Shown here piece after piece: positions 15,297-27,636 of a stretch of DNA of 48,645 nt. The notes under the pieces are model-generated. The model had not been told where the DNA came from. It made no database searches and worked only from the letters and a program-made list of their open reading frames with translations. The translations under genes and the position numbers were made by a program. Numbering within the stretch: position 1 is the first letter of the stretch; each line of letters opens with the position of its first letter. This DNA is from Hyphomicrobium sp. (GTDB lineage Bacteria; Pseudomonadota; Alphaproteobacteria; Rhizobiales; Hyphomicrobiaceae): the NCBI RefSeq assembly GCF_019753045.1, contig NZ_JAIELN010000027.1, positions 1 through 48,645 on the forward strand. Direction: 5' to 3'.

Positions 15297-15656
15297 CTAG
15301 CCTCGCTTTTGCAAGACGGCGAGAAGCTGATCCAATACGCCCTCGATGTTTTCGTAGATATCGGTGTTGTTAATGCGGACGACTTTGTAGCCAAGCGAAG
15401 CCAAAGCTTGGTTACGTTCTCCGTCGTTCCTGCATTCGATCGCGGTGCCATGCGTGCCGCCATCGATCTCGACAACCAAATACTCTTCACGGCACACAAA
15501 GTCCGCGAAATAGTTTCCGATTGGGAATTGTCGCACGAATTTAAGGCCGCAGAGCCGGCGTGCGCGCAAGTGATGCCAAAGCTTGTCTTCGGCAGAGGTT
15601 GCATTCGCTCTCAAGATGCGGGAGCGATTGGCCTTCCAAGGTTGAGTTCCCCGCAT
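15297..15656 (-). CDS. DUF559 endonuclease-like protein
   Basis: A 119-residue protein of the DUF559 family (COG2852), a small PD-(D/E)XK nuclease-like fold related to very-short-patch-repair endonucleases. Family marks run in order: TSAEDKLWHHLRARRL near 18-33, FVRQFPIGNYFADFVC near 38-53 with the fold Asp, LVVEIDGGTH near 58-67 with the fold Glu, and KVVRINNTDIYENIEGVL near 91-108. The start at 15656 is a choice: a longer reading into the flanking repeat would add repeat-encoded residues. Function is unproven in this family. The gene sits between perfect 25-bp inverted repeats and interrupts the dnaN-recF pair, which suggests insertion. Confidence 0.85.
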   Translation of the reverse strand: MRGTQPWKANRSRILRANATSAEDKLWHHLRARRLCGLKFVRQFPIGNYFADFVCREEYLVVEIDGGTHGTAIECRNDGERNQALASLGYKVVRINNTDIYENIEGVLDQLLAVLQKRG

Positions 15657-15679
15657 TTTGGATTCGTCCCGACTGGTGC

Positions 15680-15722
15680 TGCCCCTCACCCTAACCCTCT
15701 CCCCGTGAGGACGGGGAGAGGG
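15680..15722. repeat. Palindromic repeat C, right flank of DUF559 gene
   Basis: TGCCCCTCACCC, TAACCCTCTCCCC and GTGAGGAC run into GGGGAGAGGG. Bases 15680-15704 are a perfect inverted copy of 15269-15293, so repeats B and C face each other across the DUF559 gene. Each also folds on itself. Confidence 0.9.
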
Positions 15723-15772
15723 AATGATCGAGTAATATTTCAGAATCTCGCGAGCGGTGATAAGCGCAGCCC

Positions 15773-16954
15773 ATGATATCGATGCCAAATTCCCTATGGG
15801 TCGAGCGGCTGACGCTGACGAATTTCCGGAGCTATGTTTCGGCGAGCGTTGAGACCGACGCGGGGCCGCAGGTGATCGTCGGCGCGAACGGGTCGGGCAA
15901 GACCAATCTGCTCGAAGCGTTGTCGCTGCTTTCGCCCGGCACGGGCTTGCGGCGTGTGCCGTTCGTCGATCTGGCGCGCGCTGGGGGCGATGGAAGTTTC
16001 GCGATTGCGGCGCATGCGCATACGCTCGCGGGGCCTGCAGACATCGGCACGGGGTTGGCGGCGGGCGCTGGGACGAGCGCGCGGGCTGAGGGTTCGGGAC
16101 GATCCGGCCGCATTGTCCGCATTGATGGTTCGGCGCAGTCGGGCTCGGGCATTCTTGCGGATTATCTCGAAATCGTCTGGGTGACGCCGGCGATGGACGG
16201 GCTCTTCACCGGGCCTGCGTCGGAGCGGCGGCGTTTTCTCGACCGATTGATCCTCTGTTTCGATCACAGTTACCGGACTATCGCCGGGCGGTTCGAGCGG
16301 GCGATGACGAGCCGCAACCGCCTGCTTGCCGACGGCGTGCGCGACAACGCGCAGCTTTCCGGGTTCGAACAGGTGATGGCGGAGACGGGTGTGGCGGTCG
16401 CGGCTGCCCGCCTCGAAGCTGTGGCGGCGATGGCGGCGATCGTTGAGACGCGGCGCGAGCGCGATCCGAATTCCGCGTTTCCGTGGTCCTCGTTCCGGCT
16501 CGTTGGAACCATCGAGGACGATCTCAGAAGTCTTTCGGCCATCGAGGCGGAAGATGCCTACGCGCGGACGCTCCGCGAAACGCGCGAACGCGATCGTGCG
16601 GCAAGCCGGACACTCGATGGGCCGCATCGCTCTGACCTCATCGTCGAGCATGGTCCGAAGGCGCTCGAAGCGCGTCAGTGTTCGACAGGCGAGCAGAAGG
16701 CGCTGCTTCTCGGGCTGGTGCTGGCGCACGCTGAGCTTCTTACGGAGCGGCAGGAAGGGGCGGCGCCCATCCTCCTCCTCGATGAGATCACGGCCCATCT
16801 CGACGTGCACCGGAGGGGAGCGTTGTTCGCCGAAATTCTGCGGCTCGGAGCGCAAGCCTGGATGACCGGGACGGACGCGGAAGCGTTCTCGGCGCTCCGG
16901 GAAACGGCGCGATTCTGGGGGGTGGAAGAGGGAAAGATCAGGGCCCTTCGTTAA
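15773..16954 (+). CDS. recF: DNA replication and repair protein RecF
   Basis: A 393-residue SMC-like ATPase that loads RecA at gaps through the RecFOR pathway. It shows the N-terminal LTLTNFRSY, Walker A GANGSGKT (K43-T44), the ABC-type signature STGEQKALLLGLVLAHA near 302-318, and Walker B APILLLDEITAHLD near 327-340. A Gly/Ala/Ser-rich insertion near residues 82-125 is longer than in many RecF proteins. Start could be 15773 or the in-frame ATG at 15782; neither has a strong ribosome site. It follows repeat C by 50 bases, so its original coupling to dnaN has been broken. Confidence 0.95.
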   Translation: MISMPNSLWVERLTLTNFRSYVSASVETDAGPQVIVGANGSGKTNLLEALSLLSPGTGLRRVPFVDLARAGGDGSFAIAAHAHTLAGPADIGTGLAAGAGTSARAEGSGRSGRIVRIDGSAQSGSGILADYLEIVWVTPAMDGLFTGPASERRRFLDRLILCFDHSYRTIAGRFERAMTSRNRLLADGVRDNAQLSGFEQVMAETGVAVAAARLEAVAAMAAIVETRRERDPNSAFPWSSFRLVGTIEDDLRSLSAIEAEDAYARTLRETRERDRAASRTLDGPHRSDLIVEHGPKALEARQCSTGEQKALLLGLVLAHAELLTERQEGAAPILLLDEITAHLDVHRRGALFAEILRLGAQAWMTGTDAEAFSALRETARFWGVEEGKIRALR

Positions 16955-17055
16955 GTCCGTGTATCGGGACAAACGGCCACATCCAAAACACTGTAAAACA
17001 AGGGCTTTTGAGCGTCGATTTATGTCGATTTTTTAGGGCTTTTCGGGGCGCTTTG

Positions 17056-17064
17056 TGCTATAAA
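17056..17064 (+). promoter_or_regulatory. Possible extended -10 promoter of gyrB
   Basis: TGCTATAAA (17056-17064) matches an extended -10 element (TGn followed by TATAAA) without a clear -35. A short hairpin, CGGAC/GTCCG at 17067-17071 and 17081-17085, would lie at the 5' end of the message. This is inference from pattern only. Confidence 0.4.
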
Positions 17065-17089
17065 AACGGACCATATTTCCGTCCGCTGA

Positions 17090-20022
<2,933 letters not shown>

Positions 20023-20103
20023 CACGTCTCCAATCGGAAACGACATGTGGGATCGACAAGTTCCGCTACAAGACCTGCGGCGGCAACTGCGCGTCGGATG
20101 AGT

Positions 20104-21894
20104 TCAGCTCGTGCGCTTTTTGGGAAATGCGCGCGTCACGGTTCCCGCCTTTTTGGCCGCGCCCTGAAGCTCAGTACGGAACTCATCGCGCTTCTCGTGA
20201 ATGGAGGCGATAACGGGACCGGTCGGAACGCCGAGGCCGACGAGCGCTGCTTCCGAGAGCTGGAGGCTTGCCTCGATCGTTTCAGGCACGGCATCGTTGA
20301 CGCCGATCTCGTAGAGATGGCGTGCGTGGCTTGCGTCCTTCGCGCGCGAGACGATGAGCAGGTTCGGATGGCTCTTGCGCAAAGATTTCACGACGGCGTC
20401 GATCTCGCTTTCCTGATGGATCGTGATGATTGCCGCTTTGGCTGTATCGAGACCGCAATGCTCGAGGAATTCGGCGGACGTCACGTCGCCGTAGTACACG
20501 GGCTTGCCCTCCCGCCGGGCATTGGCGACGAGGTTCGGTGCTCGGTCGACGGCGATGTAGGAGATTTTGTGTTCGGTCAGCATGTCGCCGATCAATTGTC
20601 CTACGCGGCCGTAACCGACGACGAGCGCTTTGACAGTACCGTCGCTGACGGGAGTCACGGTCAATTCCGGGTCGACTACTGTCGGCGGGAGGTACCGCTT
20701 GGCGAGCTTGCGGCCAAGCTTCGCGCTCGCGGGTATCGTCGCCATCGTGATGGATACGGCCGTGAGCAGGATGCTCATCAACTCCTGATTGATGAGCTGC
20801 GATGCGTGCGCAAGCGTCAGGATCACGAAGGCGAACTCGCCGCCCGGCGCCAGCAGTGCGGCTGATTCAATCGATGCCGATTTCGAGACGCTGAAGAGGC
20901 GGGCCAATACGTAAATGATGACCGCCTGGATGGCGAGCAGGCCGACCGTCGTCGCGAGGATAGCGGCGGGCTCGGCTATCAGCGATTGAATGTCGAGCTG
21001 CGAGCCGACAGAAAAGAAGAACACGCCGAGCAGCAGCGATTTGATCGGCTCGACGGTCGCCTGCACGGCTCTGCGGTATTCCGTTTCCGCGAGGACGAGG
21101 CCGGCGACGAACGCTCCGAGTGCCAGGGACAGACCGGCGGCTGCCGTTATGAAAGCCGTGCTGACCGCGACGAACAGGGTAGCTGCGATGAAAAGGTCGG
21201 CGTTATGGGTCTGAGCTACAAGGCGGAATAGGGGTTGAAGCAGAAAACGGCCCACGCCGACGATGACGAGCAACGCGATGGTCGCCTGAGCCAGCGCCGT
21301 TAAAATTTTAGAGACGATCGACGTATCATTTCCCGGCTCGAGAATGCCGACGAGGATGAGGATCGGAACGACCGCGAGATCCTGAAAGAGAAGGATCGAG
21401 AAGGAAGTTCTCCCAACTGAAGTCGACAGCCGCTTTTGAGAGGCAAGTAACTCGATGACGATGGCCGTCGAGGACAGGCAGAGGGCGGCACCGATGACGA
21501 GCGCAATGGCCGGAGGCTGGCCGAGCGCATAAGCAACCAGACCGATGAGGGCGGCCGAGACGACAACCTGCGAACCGCCGAGGCCGAACACCAAGCGCCG
21601 CATCGTCGAGAGACGTTCGAAGGAAAGCTCGAGACCGATGATGAAGAGAAGGAAAACGACGCCCCACTCGGCAAATTTCGATAATCGTTCGGGGTCGGTA
21701 ATCGTCAGATATGAAAGTTGAGGCAGGTGGGGGACCAGGGCCCCGAGGCCGCCTGGACTTAGGAATGCTCCGGATAGAAGGAAAGCAAGAACCGTACTGA
21801 CGCCGAAGCGATGTAAGACTGGAACGACGACACCGGCAGTGCCGAGAACTAAAAGCGCATCCTTGTAACTAGCCAGGTCGACCGGAACGGACAT
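20104..21894 (-). CDS. CPA2-family monovalent cation:proton antiporter with RCK domain (Kef-type)
   Basis: A 596-residue inner-membrane transporter. The first 390 or so residues form about 12 helices of the sodium/proton exchanger fold, including ALVIGAALCLSSTAIVIELL and SFSILLFQDLAVVPILILVG, both typical of KefB/KefC and related antiporters. A cytoplasmic RCK/TrkA-N domain follows: VKALVVGYGRVGQLIGDML is the NAD-binding GxGxxG loop near residue 418, then VYYGDVTSAEFLE. A strong AGGAG lies 6 bases before the ATG. No KefF/KefG-type flavoprotein partner is next to it, so potassium specificity and glutathione gating cannot be claimed. Confidence 0.92.
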   Translation of the reverse strand: MSVPVDLASYKDALLVLGTAGVVVPVLHRFGVSTVLAFLLSGAFLSPGGLGALVPHLPQLSYLTITDPERLSKFAEWGVVFLLFIIGLELSFERLSTMRRLVFGLGGSQVVVSAALIGLVAYALGQPPAIALVIGAALCLSSTAIVIELLASQKRLSTSVGRTSFSILLFQDLAVVPILILVGILEPGNDTSIVSKILTALAQATIALLVIVGVGRFLLQPLFRLVAQTHNADLFIAATLFVAVSTAFITAAAGLSLALGAFVAGLVLAETEYRRAVQATVEPIKSLLLGVFFFSVGSQLDIQSLIAEPAAILATTVGLLAIQAVIIYVLARLFSVSKSASIESAALLAPGGEFAFVILTLAHASQLINQELMSILLTAVSITMATIPASAKLGRKLAKRYLPPTVVDPELTVTPVSDGTVKALVVGYGRVGQLIGDMLTEHKISYIAVDRAPNLVANARREGKPVYYGDVTSAEFLEHCGLDTAKAAIITIHQESEIDAVVKSLRKSHPNLLIVSRAKDASHARHLYEIGVNDAVPETIEASLQLSEAALVGLGVPTGPVIASIHEKRDEFRTELQGAAKKAGTVTRAFPKKRTS

Positions 21895-22160
21895 CGATTC
21901 TCCTTTTTATGTCCGGCCACTATGGCGGTCCGCGAAGTCAGATTCCACAGGGCATATTATTTCTGTTCGCCTACGTTGCTCATTTGCAGTGTCTACAACT
22001 CACTCAGCGGATGAGGTTGGGCTTCGGGCGGCGACGCGGGTGCGCGTTTAACGCGACCTTAGCCAACGTCCGATAACAATGAGCGGAATTATCCCGCTAC
22101 CCTTTTCAGATCAGGCTTTTCCGAGGCTGGACGGCAAGGGACGAACTCCGCCTTCGAGGT
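21895..22160. other. Divergent intergenic region, antiporter/penicillin-binding protein
   Basis: This 266-base gap separates two divergent genes and must hold both promoters. I found no clear consensus pair, repeat or hairpin with a T-run. Confidence 0.4.
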
Positions 22161-24536
22161 TTGACCGTATTGCGCGCGATCGCTGCAGTTTTGCGTTTTG
22201 CACTGTGGCTCGTCCGTGGGCTGCTGCTCGGCGGCCGGCGTCCTGCCCCGCCGGTCGAAATGACGCTGCCCGGTTCGTTTCAGTCCGTTGCGACGCAGGC
22301 CTTCCGATCGGACGAGACGCCGGCCGACTTGTCGCAACTCAACGTGCAGCAGCAGCCGCAACAGCAGTTGGCGCCGACGGTCCCTGTGCGACGCGGATTG
22401 CTGAACCGGCTGAAGCTCAAATACCGGTTGGCGTTCGGCGCTGGGGTCCTCTGTACGGGCCTGCTGATGCTGACCTTCGCCGTGATGATGGTCTACTACA
22501 CAGTCGTATTTCCCGATCCGCTCGCGATCCGCAACACCGCGCATGCGCCGCTCGTGCGCATTCTGGCGCGTGACGGTTCGACGTTGACCGAGCGGGGCGC
22601 GCCGCGTGAGTACGTTTCCCTCGATCAGCTGCCGAAAGTCGTTCCTGCCGCCGTCGTCGCGACGGAGGATCGCCGGTTCTTCGATCATTACGGTGTCGAT
22701 CCCGTTGGGATGATCCGGGCGATGTTTGCGAACTTGCGCGCGGGGCGATTTGCTCAGGGCGGCTCGACGCTGACCCAGCAGCTGGCAAAAAACCTATTCC
22801 TGACGCAGGACCGGACACTGACGCGCAAGCTCGCGGAGCTTGGTCTGGCATTGTGGCTCGAAGTGCGGCTGTCGAAGCCCGAGATCCTCGAGCTCTATTT
22901 GAACCAAGTGTACTTCGGCGGCGGGGCATACGGTATCGAAGCGGCGAGCCGCCGGTATTTCGACAAGTCCGCTCGCGAGCTGACATTGCCGGAAGCGGCG
23001 CTCATCGCCGGACTTCTCAAAGCGCCATCGAAATATTCGCCGGCCGCGAGTCCCGGGGCGGCGCGTGCGCGTGCGCGCGTCGTGATCTCGAAAATGTTCG
23101 ATGCGGGATTCATTTCGGAAGCGCAGGAGACGCAGGCGCTGGCGCAGACGCTGGTCTTCAACGAGCAGAAGATGGCCAAGGCGTCCGTCGATTCCGGTTA
23201 CGTCGTCGACTACGTGCTGGAGCAGGTGGAGGCGATGACCGGCGGCGACGATACCGATCTCGTCGTCGAAACGACGATCGACAAGACGTTGCAGCGGCGC
23301 GCCCAGGAAATCGTCGCGGATAGCCTTGCGCAGAAGGGAACGGCGCTCGGCGCAAGTCAGGCGGCCGTCGCCGTGCTCGATCGCGATGGCGGCATTCGCG
23401 CGCTCGTCGGTGGACGCGATTATGCCGACAGCCAGTTCAATCGCGCCGTCAAGGCGAAACGCCAGCCCGGTTCTGCGTTCAAGCCATTCGTCTACCTCGC
23501 CGCATTGCAGCGCGGGATGTCGCCCGCAACCGTTGCGAATGATGCTCCGATCACGATTGGGGGCTGGTCGCCGAAGAACGATAAGAACGAGTACGTTGGG
23601 CCCATCACGCTGCGTCGCGCCTTGGCGCAGTCGGTCAACACGGTGGCCGTGCGCCTCAACCAGGATATCGGACGGGGAACGGCGGCCGACCTCGCGGAAC
23701 GCCTCGGTGTTAAATCCGAATTGCGCGAAGGACCGGCGCTGGCTCTCGGTACGTCGGAAGTCACGCTGCTCGAGTTGGCGGGGGCTTACACGGCGTTCTC
23801 GAACGGCGGCGATGTCGTCGGGCCGCACGTGATCGTCCGCGTCGCGACGGCTCAGGGCCGCGTACTTTTCGAAAGCAAGCCGCCTGCCCATACGCGGATT
23901 GCGGAGGCGGATAGACTCGGCGCGTTGAACGACATGCTGAACGCGGCGGTCGTGTACGGTACGGGACGGCGGGCGGCGCTCGCCGATCAACCGGTTGCCG
24001 GCAAGACCGGAACGACCCAGGATTTTCGCGACGCCTGGTTCATGGGGTACACCAGCCATCTGACGGCGGGCGTGTGGGTTGGCAACGACAACGGCAAGCC
24101 GATGAACCGCGCAACCGGCGGTACGCTTCCAGCCGAAATCTGGAAGCAGGTCATGCGCGTTGCGCACGAAGGTCTCGCGCCTGAGCCGTTGCCAGGAACC
24201 GTTATCGGCAACGCCGATGCCGATGCTGCCGACTTCGGCATCAGTCCGCTCGTGCCTGCTTCGACTGCGACGCGGCCGCCGCGCGTCATCGAGGCGAAAG
24301 AAGATTTGCAAGGGACGCCGCGACGCGATGCGCAAGCGCCGTCTGGCGTTCGCGAGACGCTGGCGAGCGCGTCGTCAGCGTCTGCGAAAAATCATCCGGC
24401 CGACGAGATCGATGGAGCTTTCGTTTCGCGCGCGATTTCGGGGACGCCGAGCGAAGTTAAAACCGCTACCGGCACAACGCCCAATGTTGCGCCTCAAGGA
24501 CAGAGCGGGTTTTTGTCATTCACCAGCTGGTGGTGA
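22161..24536 (+). CDS. Class A penicillin-binding protein (transglycosylase/transpeptidase)
   Basis: A 791-residue bifunctional peptidoglycan synthase of the PBP1A type. A cytoplasmic Gln/Pro-rich segment and one transmembrane helix (GAGVLCTGLLMLTFAVMMVYY) precede the GT51 glycosyltransferase domain with catalytic Glu169 in TEDRRFFDHYG and the GGSTLTQQLAKN motif. The transpeptidase domain has the SxxK nucleophile SAFK (S438, K441), SVN (491-493) and KTG (615-617). The Pro/Ala-rich tail of about 110 residues looks disordered. The start is a TTG at 22161, the only start-type codon before residue 34 in this frame, but its ribosome site is too close, so the N-terminus is uncertain. The end overlaps the convergent gene by 21 bases. 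Confidence 0.93.
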   Translation: MTVLRAIAAVLRFALWLVRGLLLGGRRPAPPVEMTLPGSFQSVATQAFRSDETPADLSQLNVQQQPQQQLAPTVPVRRGLLNRLKLKYRLAFGAGVLCTGLLMLTFAVMMVYYTVVFPDPLAIRNTAHAPLVRILARDGSTLTERGAPREYVSLDQLPKVVPAAVVATEDRRFFDHYGVDPVGMIRAMFANLRAGRFAQGGSTLTQQLAKNLFLTQDRTLTRKLAELGLALWLEVRLSKPEILELYLNQVYFGGGAYGIEAASRRYFDKSARELTLPEAALIAGLLKAPSKYSPAASPGAARARARVVISKMFDAGFISEAQETQALAQTLVFNEQKMAKASVDSGYVVDYVLEQVEAMTGGDDTDLVVETTIDKTLQRRAQEIVADSLAQKGTALGASQAAVAVLDRDGGIRALVGGRDYADSQFNRAVKAKRQPGSAFKPFVYLAALQRGMSPATVANDAPITIGGWSPKNDKNEYVGPITLRRALAQSVNTVAVRLNQDIGRGTAADLAERLGVKSELREGPALALGTSEVTLLELAGAYTAFSNGGDVVGPHVIVRVATAQGRVLFESKPPAHTRIAEADRLGALNDMLNAAVVYGTGRRAALADQPVAGKTGTTQDFRDAWFMGYTSHLTAGVWVGNDNGKPMNRATGGTLPAEIWKQVMRVAHEGLAPEPLPGTVIGNADADAADFGISPLVPASTATRPPRVIEAKEDLQGTPRRDAQAPSGVRETLASASSASAKNHPADEIDGAFVSRAISGTPSEVKTATGTTPNVAPQGQSGFLSFTSWW

Positions 24537-25310
24537 GTTTACGGGCTGGCCGTGCGGCGGCCCATACCGATGAAGATCGGGACCCAGAACCTGCAACCAT
24601 TGCTTGGCGGTTTCAAAGTCCGGGCAGATCTTTTTGACGAGCGCCCAAAAGCGTGGTCCGTGATTCATTTCCGCGAGATGAGCGACTTCGTGCGCGGCGA
24701 CGTAATCGAGCACGAAGGACGGCGCCAGGATCAAGCGCCAGGAAAATGAAAGCGCTCCCGTCGTGGAGCACGATCCCCATCGGCTCGTCTGATCGCGGAT
24801 GCCGATGCGCGTCGCCTTGACCGAAAGAGGACGCGTGTATTTGGCGACGCTTGCCGCGAGATCGCGCTTCGCCTCGTCGAATAGAAACCGCATGAGCCTA
24901 TCGGGTGCGCGATCTTTATCGCCGGGGACGATGATCGACGGACGGCGACCCTGACGATCGTCGATGGTGATCACACGCGTGCGCGGATTGCCCGTGAAGG
25001 AGATGGTGTGAGGCGTGCCGCGCAGGGGCATCGCCGCTGCATCTTCGAACGGGATGTGGTTCGGCAAACTGTCGAGCCGGGCGCGAACCCAATCGATGTG
25101 CCGGTTGAGAAACGTTCCCGCTTCATCGAGATCGCATTGCAGAGGAAGCGTGACGATCACGGCTCTGCGCGTGCGACTGACGCGCAACGTCAAACGGCGT
25201 GCGCCTGGATGACGACGAACCTCCACCTGTGCGCCGATATCTTCGAGGCGCACTGACGATCGCGTTTTTGAACTCAGGTCGATGGCGCGATGTCCATTTG
25301 CGATCCTCAT
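24516..25310 (-). CDS. YgjP/SprT-like metal-dependent hydrolase (DUF45)
   Basis: A 264-residue protein of the M48-related YgjP group. The zinc motif AAHEVAHLAEMNH (His207 and His211 in the HExxH, third His shortly after) and the preceding family signature SRWGSCSTTGALSFSWRL near 176-193 are clear. RRLTLRVSR near 39-47 is also typical. The family has the gluzincin metal site but no established substrate. The start at 25310 was preferred because the first 14 residues of a longer reading from 25352 are unlike the family. Its last 21 bases overlap the end of the penicillin-binding protein gene on the other strand. Confidence 0.88.
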   Translation of the reverse strand: MRIANGHRAIDLSSKTRSSVRLEDIGAQVEVRRHPGARRLTLRVSRTRRAVIVTLPLQCDLDEAGTFLNRHIDWVRARLDSLPNHIPFEDAAAMPLRGTPHTISFTGNPRTRVITIDDRQGRRPSIIVPGDKDRAPDRLMRFLFDEAKRDLAASVAKYTRPLSVKATRIGIRDQTSRWGSCSTTGALSFSWRLILAPSFVLDYVAAHEVAHLAEMNHGPRFWALVKKICPDFETAKQWLQVLGPDLHRYGPPHGQPVNSPPAGE

Positions 25311-25492
25311 GCGCTCTGCCCCCAAAAGCCGACGCGCATCATATCGATGCAACGAAGAGCCGTTCGCGTGTGCCGGATCAATGCAGCACCAAGATGACCT
25401 AACAAGGTTCGGCTAATTGCTCCAGCATCAATGTCCGGAGTCGATGCCAGCATGTGAAAGTGTGGCGCTCCGGTCTCAGGAACGAATCGCCG

Positions 25493-26104
25493 CTATTGCT
25501 TAAGAATTGCTTTGTCGATTGCGAGAGCGAGCTGATCAACGTCGTTCGTGTGCGGGATTGGCGTGAGCAATGTTCCATCCTTGCCCATCAGATAGAAGAT
25601 CGCCGAGTGATCGATGCCGTAGCGCGAGGGATCCTTCTCGTCCGGAACTTTCTGGTAAAAAACGCGATAAGCTTTCGCAGTCGCGGCAATATCGCTTTCG
25701 CTTCCCGTCAATCCGACGAGGCGCGGATGGAAGCTTTTCACATACGTTGCGAGCTTTTCGGGAGTATCTTCCGCGGGATCGAGCGTGATGAGGACCGGCA
25801 CGATATCGTCAGCGCGATGGCCGAGCTTGTCGAGCGCAGCCGACATTACCTGAAGGCCAGAGGGGCAAATATCGGGACAATTGGTGAAACCGAAGAATAC
25901 CAGCATGTAGCGCCCGTGGAAGTCCTTGTCGGTGACGCGCTTGCCGGTTTGATCGATGAGGCTGAAGGGCCCGCCGATGGCCGGCTTGCCGGTAACCTGG
26001 GCTTCGCCATTTACCGTAGGCGCGGGGACTTTCAGCGCAATAAAGCCAAGCGCGGCGCCAGTTAGAAGGCCCGCGAAGACCATCCCAATCGTCGTACGGT
26101 TCAT
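25493..26104 (-). CDS. Sco1/SenC/PrrC-family copper chaperone
   Basis: A 203-residue protein with an N-terminal membrane anchor (IGMVFAGLLTGAALGFIAL) and a periplasmic thioredoxin-like domain. The copper site CPDIC (Cys76, Cys80) and the distant His166 in YGIDHSAIF are all present, so it can bind copper for cytochrome oxidase assembly or act as a thiol redox protein. The neighbouring regB is divergent with about 135 bases between starts; the same senC/prrC linkage occurs in Rhodobacter, where the protein takes part in RegB/PrrB signalling. Transfer of that role to this organism is inference. Confidence 0.94.
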   Translation of the reverse strand: MNRTTIGMVFAGLLTGAALGFIALKVPAPTVNGEAQVTGKPAIGGPFSLIDQTGKRVTDKDFHGRYMLVFFGFTNCPDICPSGLQVMSAALDKLGHRADDIVPVLITLDPAEDTPEKLATYVKSFHPRLVGLTGSESDIAATAKAYRVFYQKVPDEKDPSRYGIDHSAIFYLMGKDGTLLTPIPHTNDVDQLALAIDKAILKQ

Positions 26105-26238
26105 AAGCTTGAGTTCTCCATCGCCCTTTGGGTAAGAATGTAGCTAAGCTGATAACATGTCGGCTTTCTAATGCAGACGTGCAAGCGCGAACGATATGCG
26201 GCTTGCGGTCACGACACCGAAACCGGATTCATCAATTC

Positions 26239-27636
26239 ATGAGCATGCCTTCTGATAGAGCGCCCGCGCCGGTCCTCAAGGGCATCGTAAACGAACGCGA
26301 GAGTCAGCTTCGTCTCTTGACGAGCGTTCGTCTTCGCTGGATGGCGGTTCTCGGTCAGCTCGCGGCGATCGCGGCGGTGACGCTGCTTTACGGCTTCCCG
26401 CTCAACATCGGAAGCTGTCTCGTTCTGATCGCGCTTTCGGCGTGGCTGAACGTGTTTCTGTCGATCCGGTTTCCGGTGCGCTATCGCCTCAGCACGCGGC
26501 TCGCGTTCGGTCTTCTCGTCTACGATGTGGTTCAACTCGCGGGCCTACTTTACCTGACCGGGGGTATCCAAAATCCGTTTTCGGTTTTGCTCGTCGCGCC
26601 CGTCACGGTCGCGGCGGCGACCCTGCCGCCGCGCTACACGATCATCCTCGGAGCGGGCGTGATCGCCGCCGGCATGCTGCTCATCGAATACCACTATCCG
26701 CTGCCATGGCGCGAAGGGACGCGGTTCGAACTTCCCGCCGATTACAAGGTCGGCGAGCTGTTGGCGCTTATCGCGTCCATGGTGTTCATGGCCTTCTTCA
26801 CTTGGCGGCTGAACAAGGAATCCCGCCAGATGTCGGCCGCATTGGCCGCGACCGATATGGTGCTCGCAAGCGAGCAGCGGCTGCACGCGCTCGACGGACT
26901 GGCGGCTGCGGCAGCGCATGAGCTCGGCACTCCTCTGTCGACGATCGCTCTTGTCGCAAAGGAACTCGAGTACGAGCTCGGCAGCGACAGCCGGTATCGA
27001 GAGGACCTGCAACTTCTTCACAGCCAGGCCCGGCGTTGCCGCGAAATTCTGCAGAAGCTCACGCGCAAGCCTGACGAGCAGGATCCGATGCACGCAAGTC
27101 TGAGCGTCATCGAACTGCTCGAAGAGGCGTCGGCGCCGCACCGCAACTCCGGCAAGCGCATCATCATTTCCGCAAGCTCGTTGCCGGGTCTCGATGATGA
27201 AGTGAGGATCGAGCCCGTCGCGCATCGCCGGCCGGGCGTGATCTACGGTCTCGGCAATCTTATCGAGAACGCCATCAGCTTTGCGCAATCAGAGGTGCAG
27301 ATCACGGCGCGCTGGAACGGGTCGCACGTCTTCTTCACGATCACCGACGACGGTCCGGGCTTTGCGCCCGAGATGATGGACAGCATCGGCGAGCCTTACG
27401 TTACGACACGGCGGTTCGAGGAGAAGGGCGACCACGGCCACTCGGGGTTGGGGCTCGGCCTCTTCATCGCGAAGACGCTTCTCGAGCGGTCCGGCGCCAC
27501 GGTTACGTTTTCGAACCTCACCCCGCCCCGGCACGGCGCCAATGTCCAGATCTCATGGCCAAGGGCCGCTTTCGAACTGCCGCCGGGGGCCTTCGCCTGG
27601 CCTGGGCGGCGGGCTTCGGCCTCGCAAATCGCCTAA
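26239..27636 (+). CDS. regB: RegB/PrrB/ActS-type redox-sensing histidine kinase
   Basis: A 465-residue sensor kinase with six N-terminal helices. The quinone-linked signature GGIQNPFSVLL lies between helices 3 and 4. The H-box AAAAHELGTPLSTIALV has the phosphorylated His227, and the redox box RCREILQKL has Cys267, close to the position of the redox cysteine in Rhodobacter RegB. The ATPase domain shows NLIENAISFA, TDDGPGFAPEM and HSGLGLGLFIAKTLLERSGA. The ATG at 26239 was chosen because the 37 residues before it are not family-like. The partner regulator gene follows after about 160 bases. Confidence 0.95.
   Translation: MSMPSDRAPAPVLKGIVNERESQLRLLTSVRLRWMAVLGQLAAIAAVTLLYGFPLNIGSCLVLIALSAWLNVFLSIRFPVRYRLSTRLAFGLLVYDVVQLAGLLYLTGGIQNPFSVLLVAPVTVAAATLPPRYTIILGAGVIAAGMLLIEYHYPLPWREGTRFELPADYKVGELLALIASMVFMAFFTWRLNKESRQMSAALAATDMVLASEQRLHALDGLAAAAAHELGTPLSTIALVAKELEYELGSDSRYREDLQLLHSQARRCREILQKLTRKPDEQDPMHASLSVIELLEEASAPHRNSGKRIIISASSLPGLDDEVRIEPVAHRRPGVIYGLGNLIENAISFAQSEVQITARWNGSHVFFTITDDGPGFAPEMMDSIGEPYVTTRRFEEKGDHGHSGLGLGLFIAKTLLERSGATVTFSNLTPPRHGANVQISWPRAAFELPPGAFAWPGRRASASQIA

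Noticed and set aside
15657-15788. N-terminal extension of the DUF559 protein running through repeat C
   Set aside because: The added residues come from the palindromic repeat, and the internal ATG at 15656 gives the normal family start.
20104-21894. Assigning kefB or kefC
   Set aside because: Fold and RCK domain fit, but the ancillary flavoprotein gene and glutathione-site evidence are missing; left as a CPA2 antiporter.
22794-24335. Minus-strand open frame of 513 residues opposite the penicillin-binding protein
   Set aside because: Shadow of a gene whose catalytic motifs are all intact; no motif of its own.
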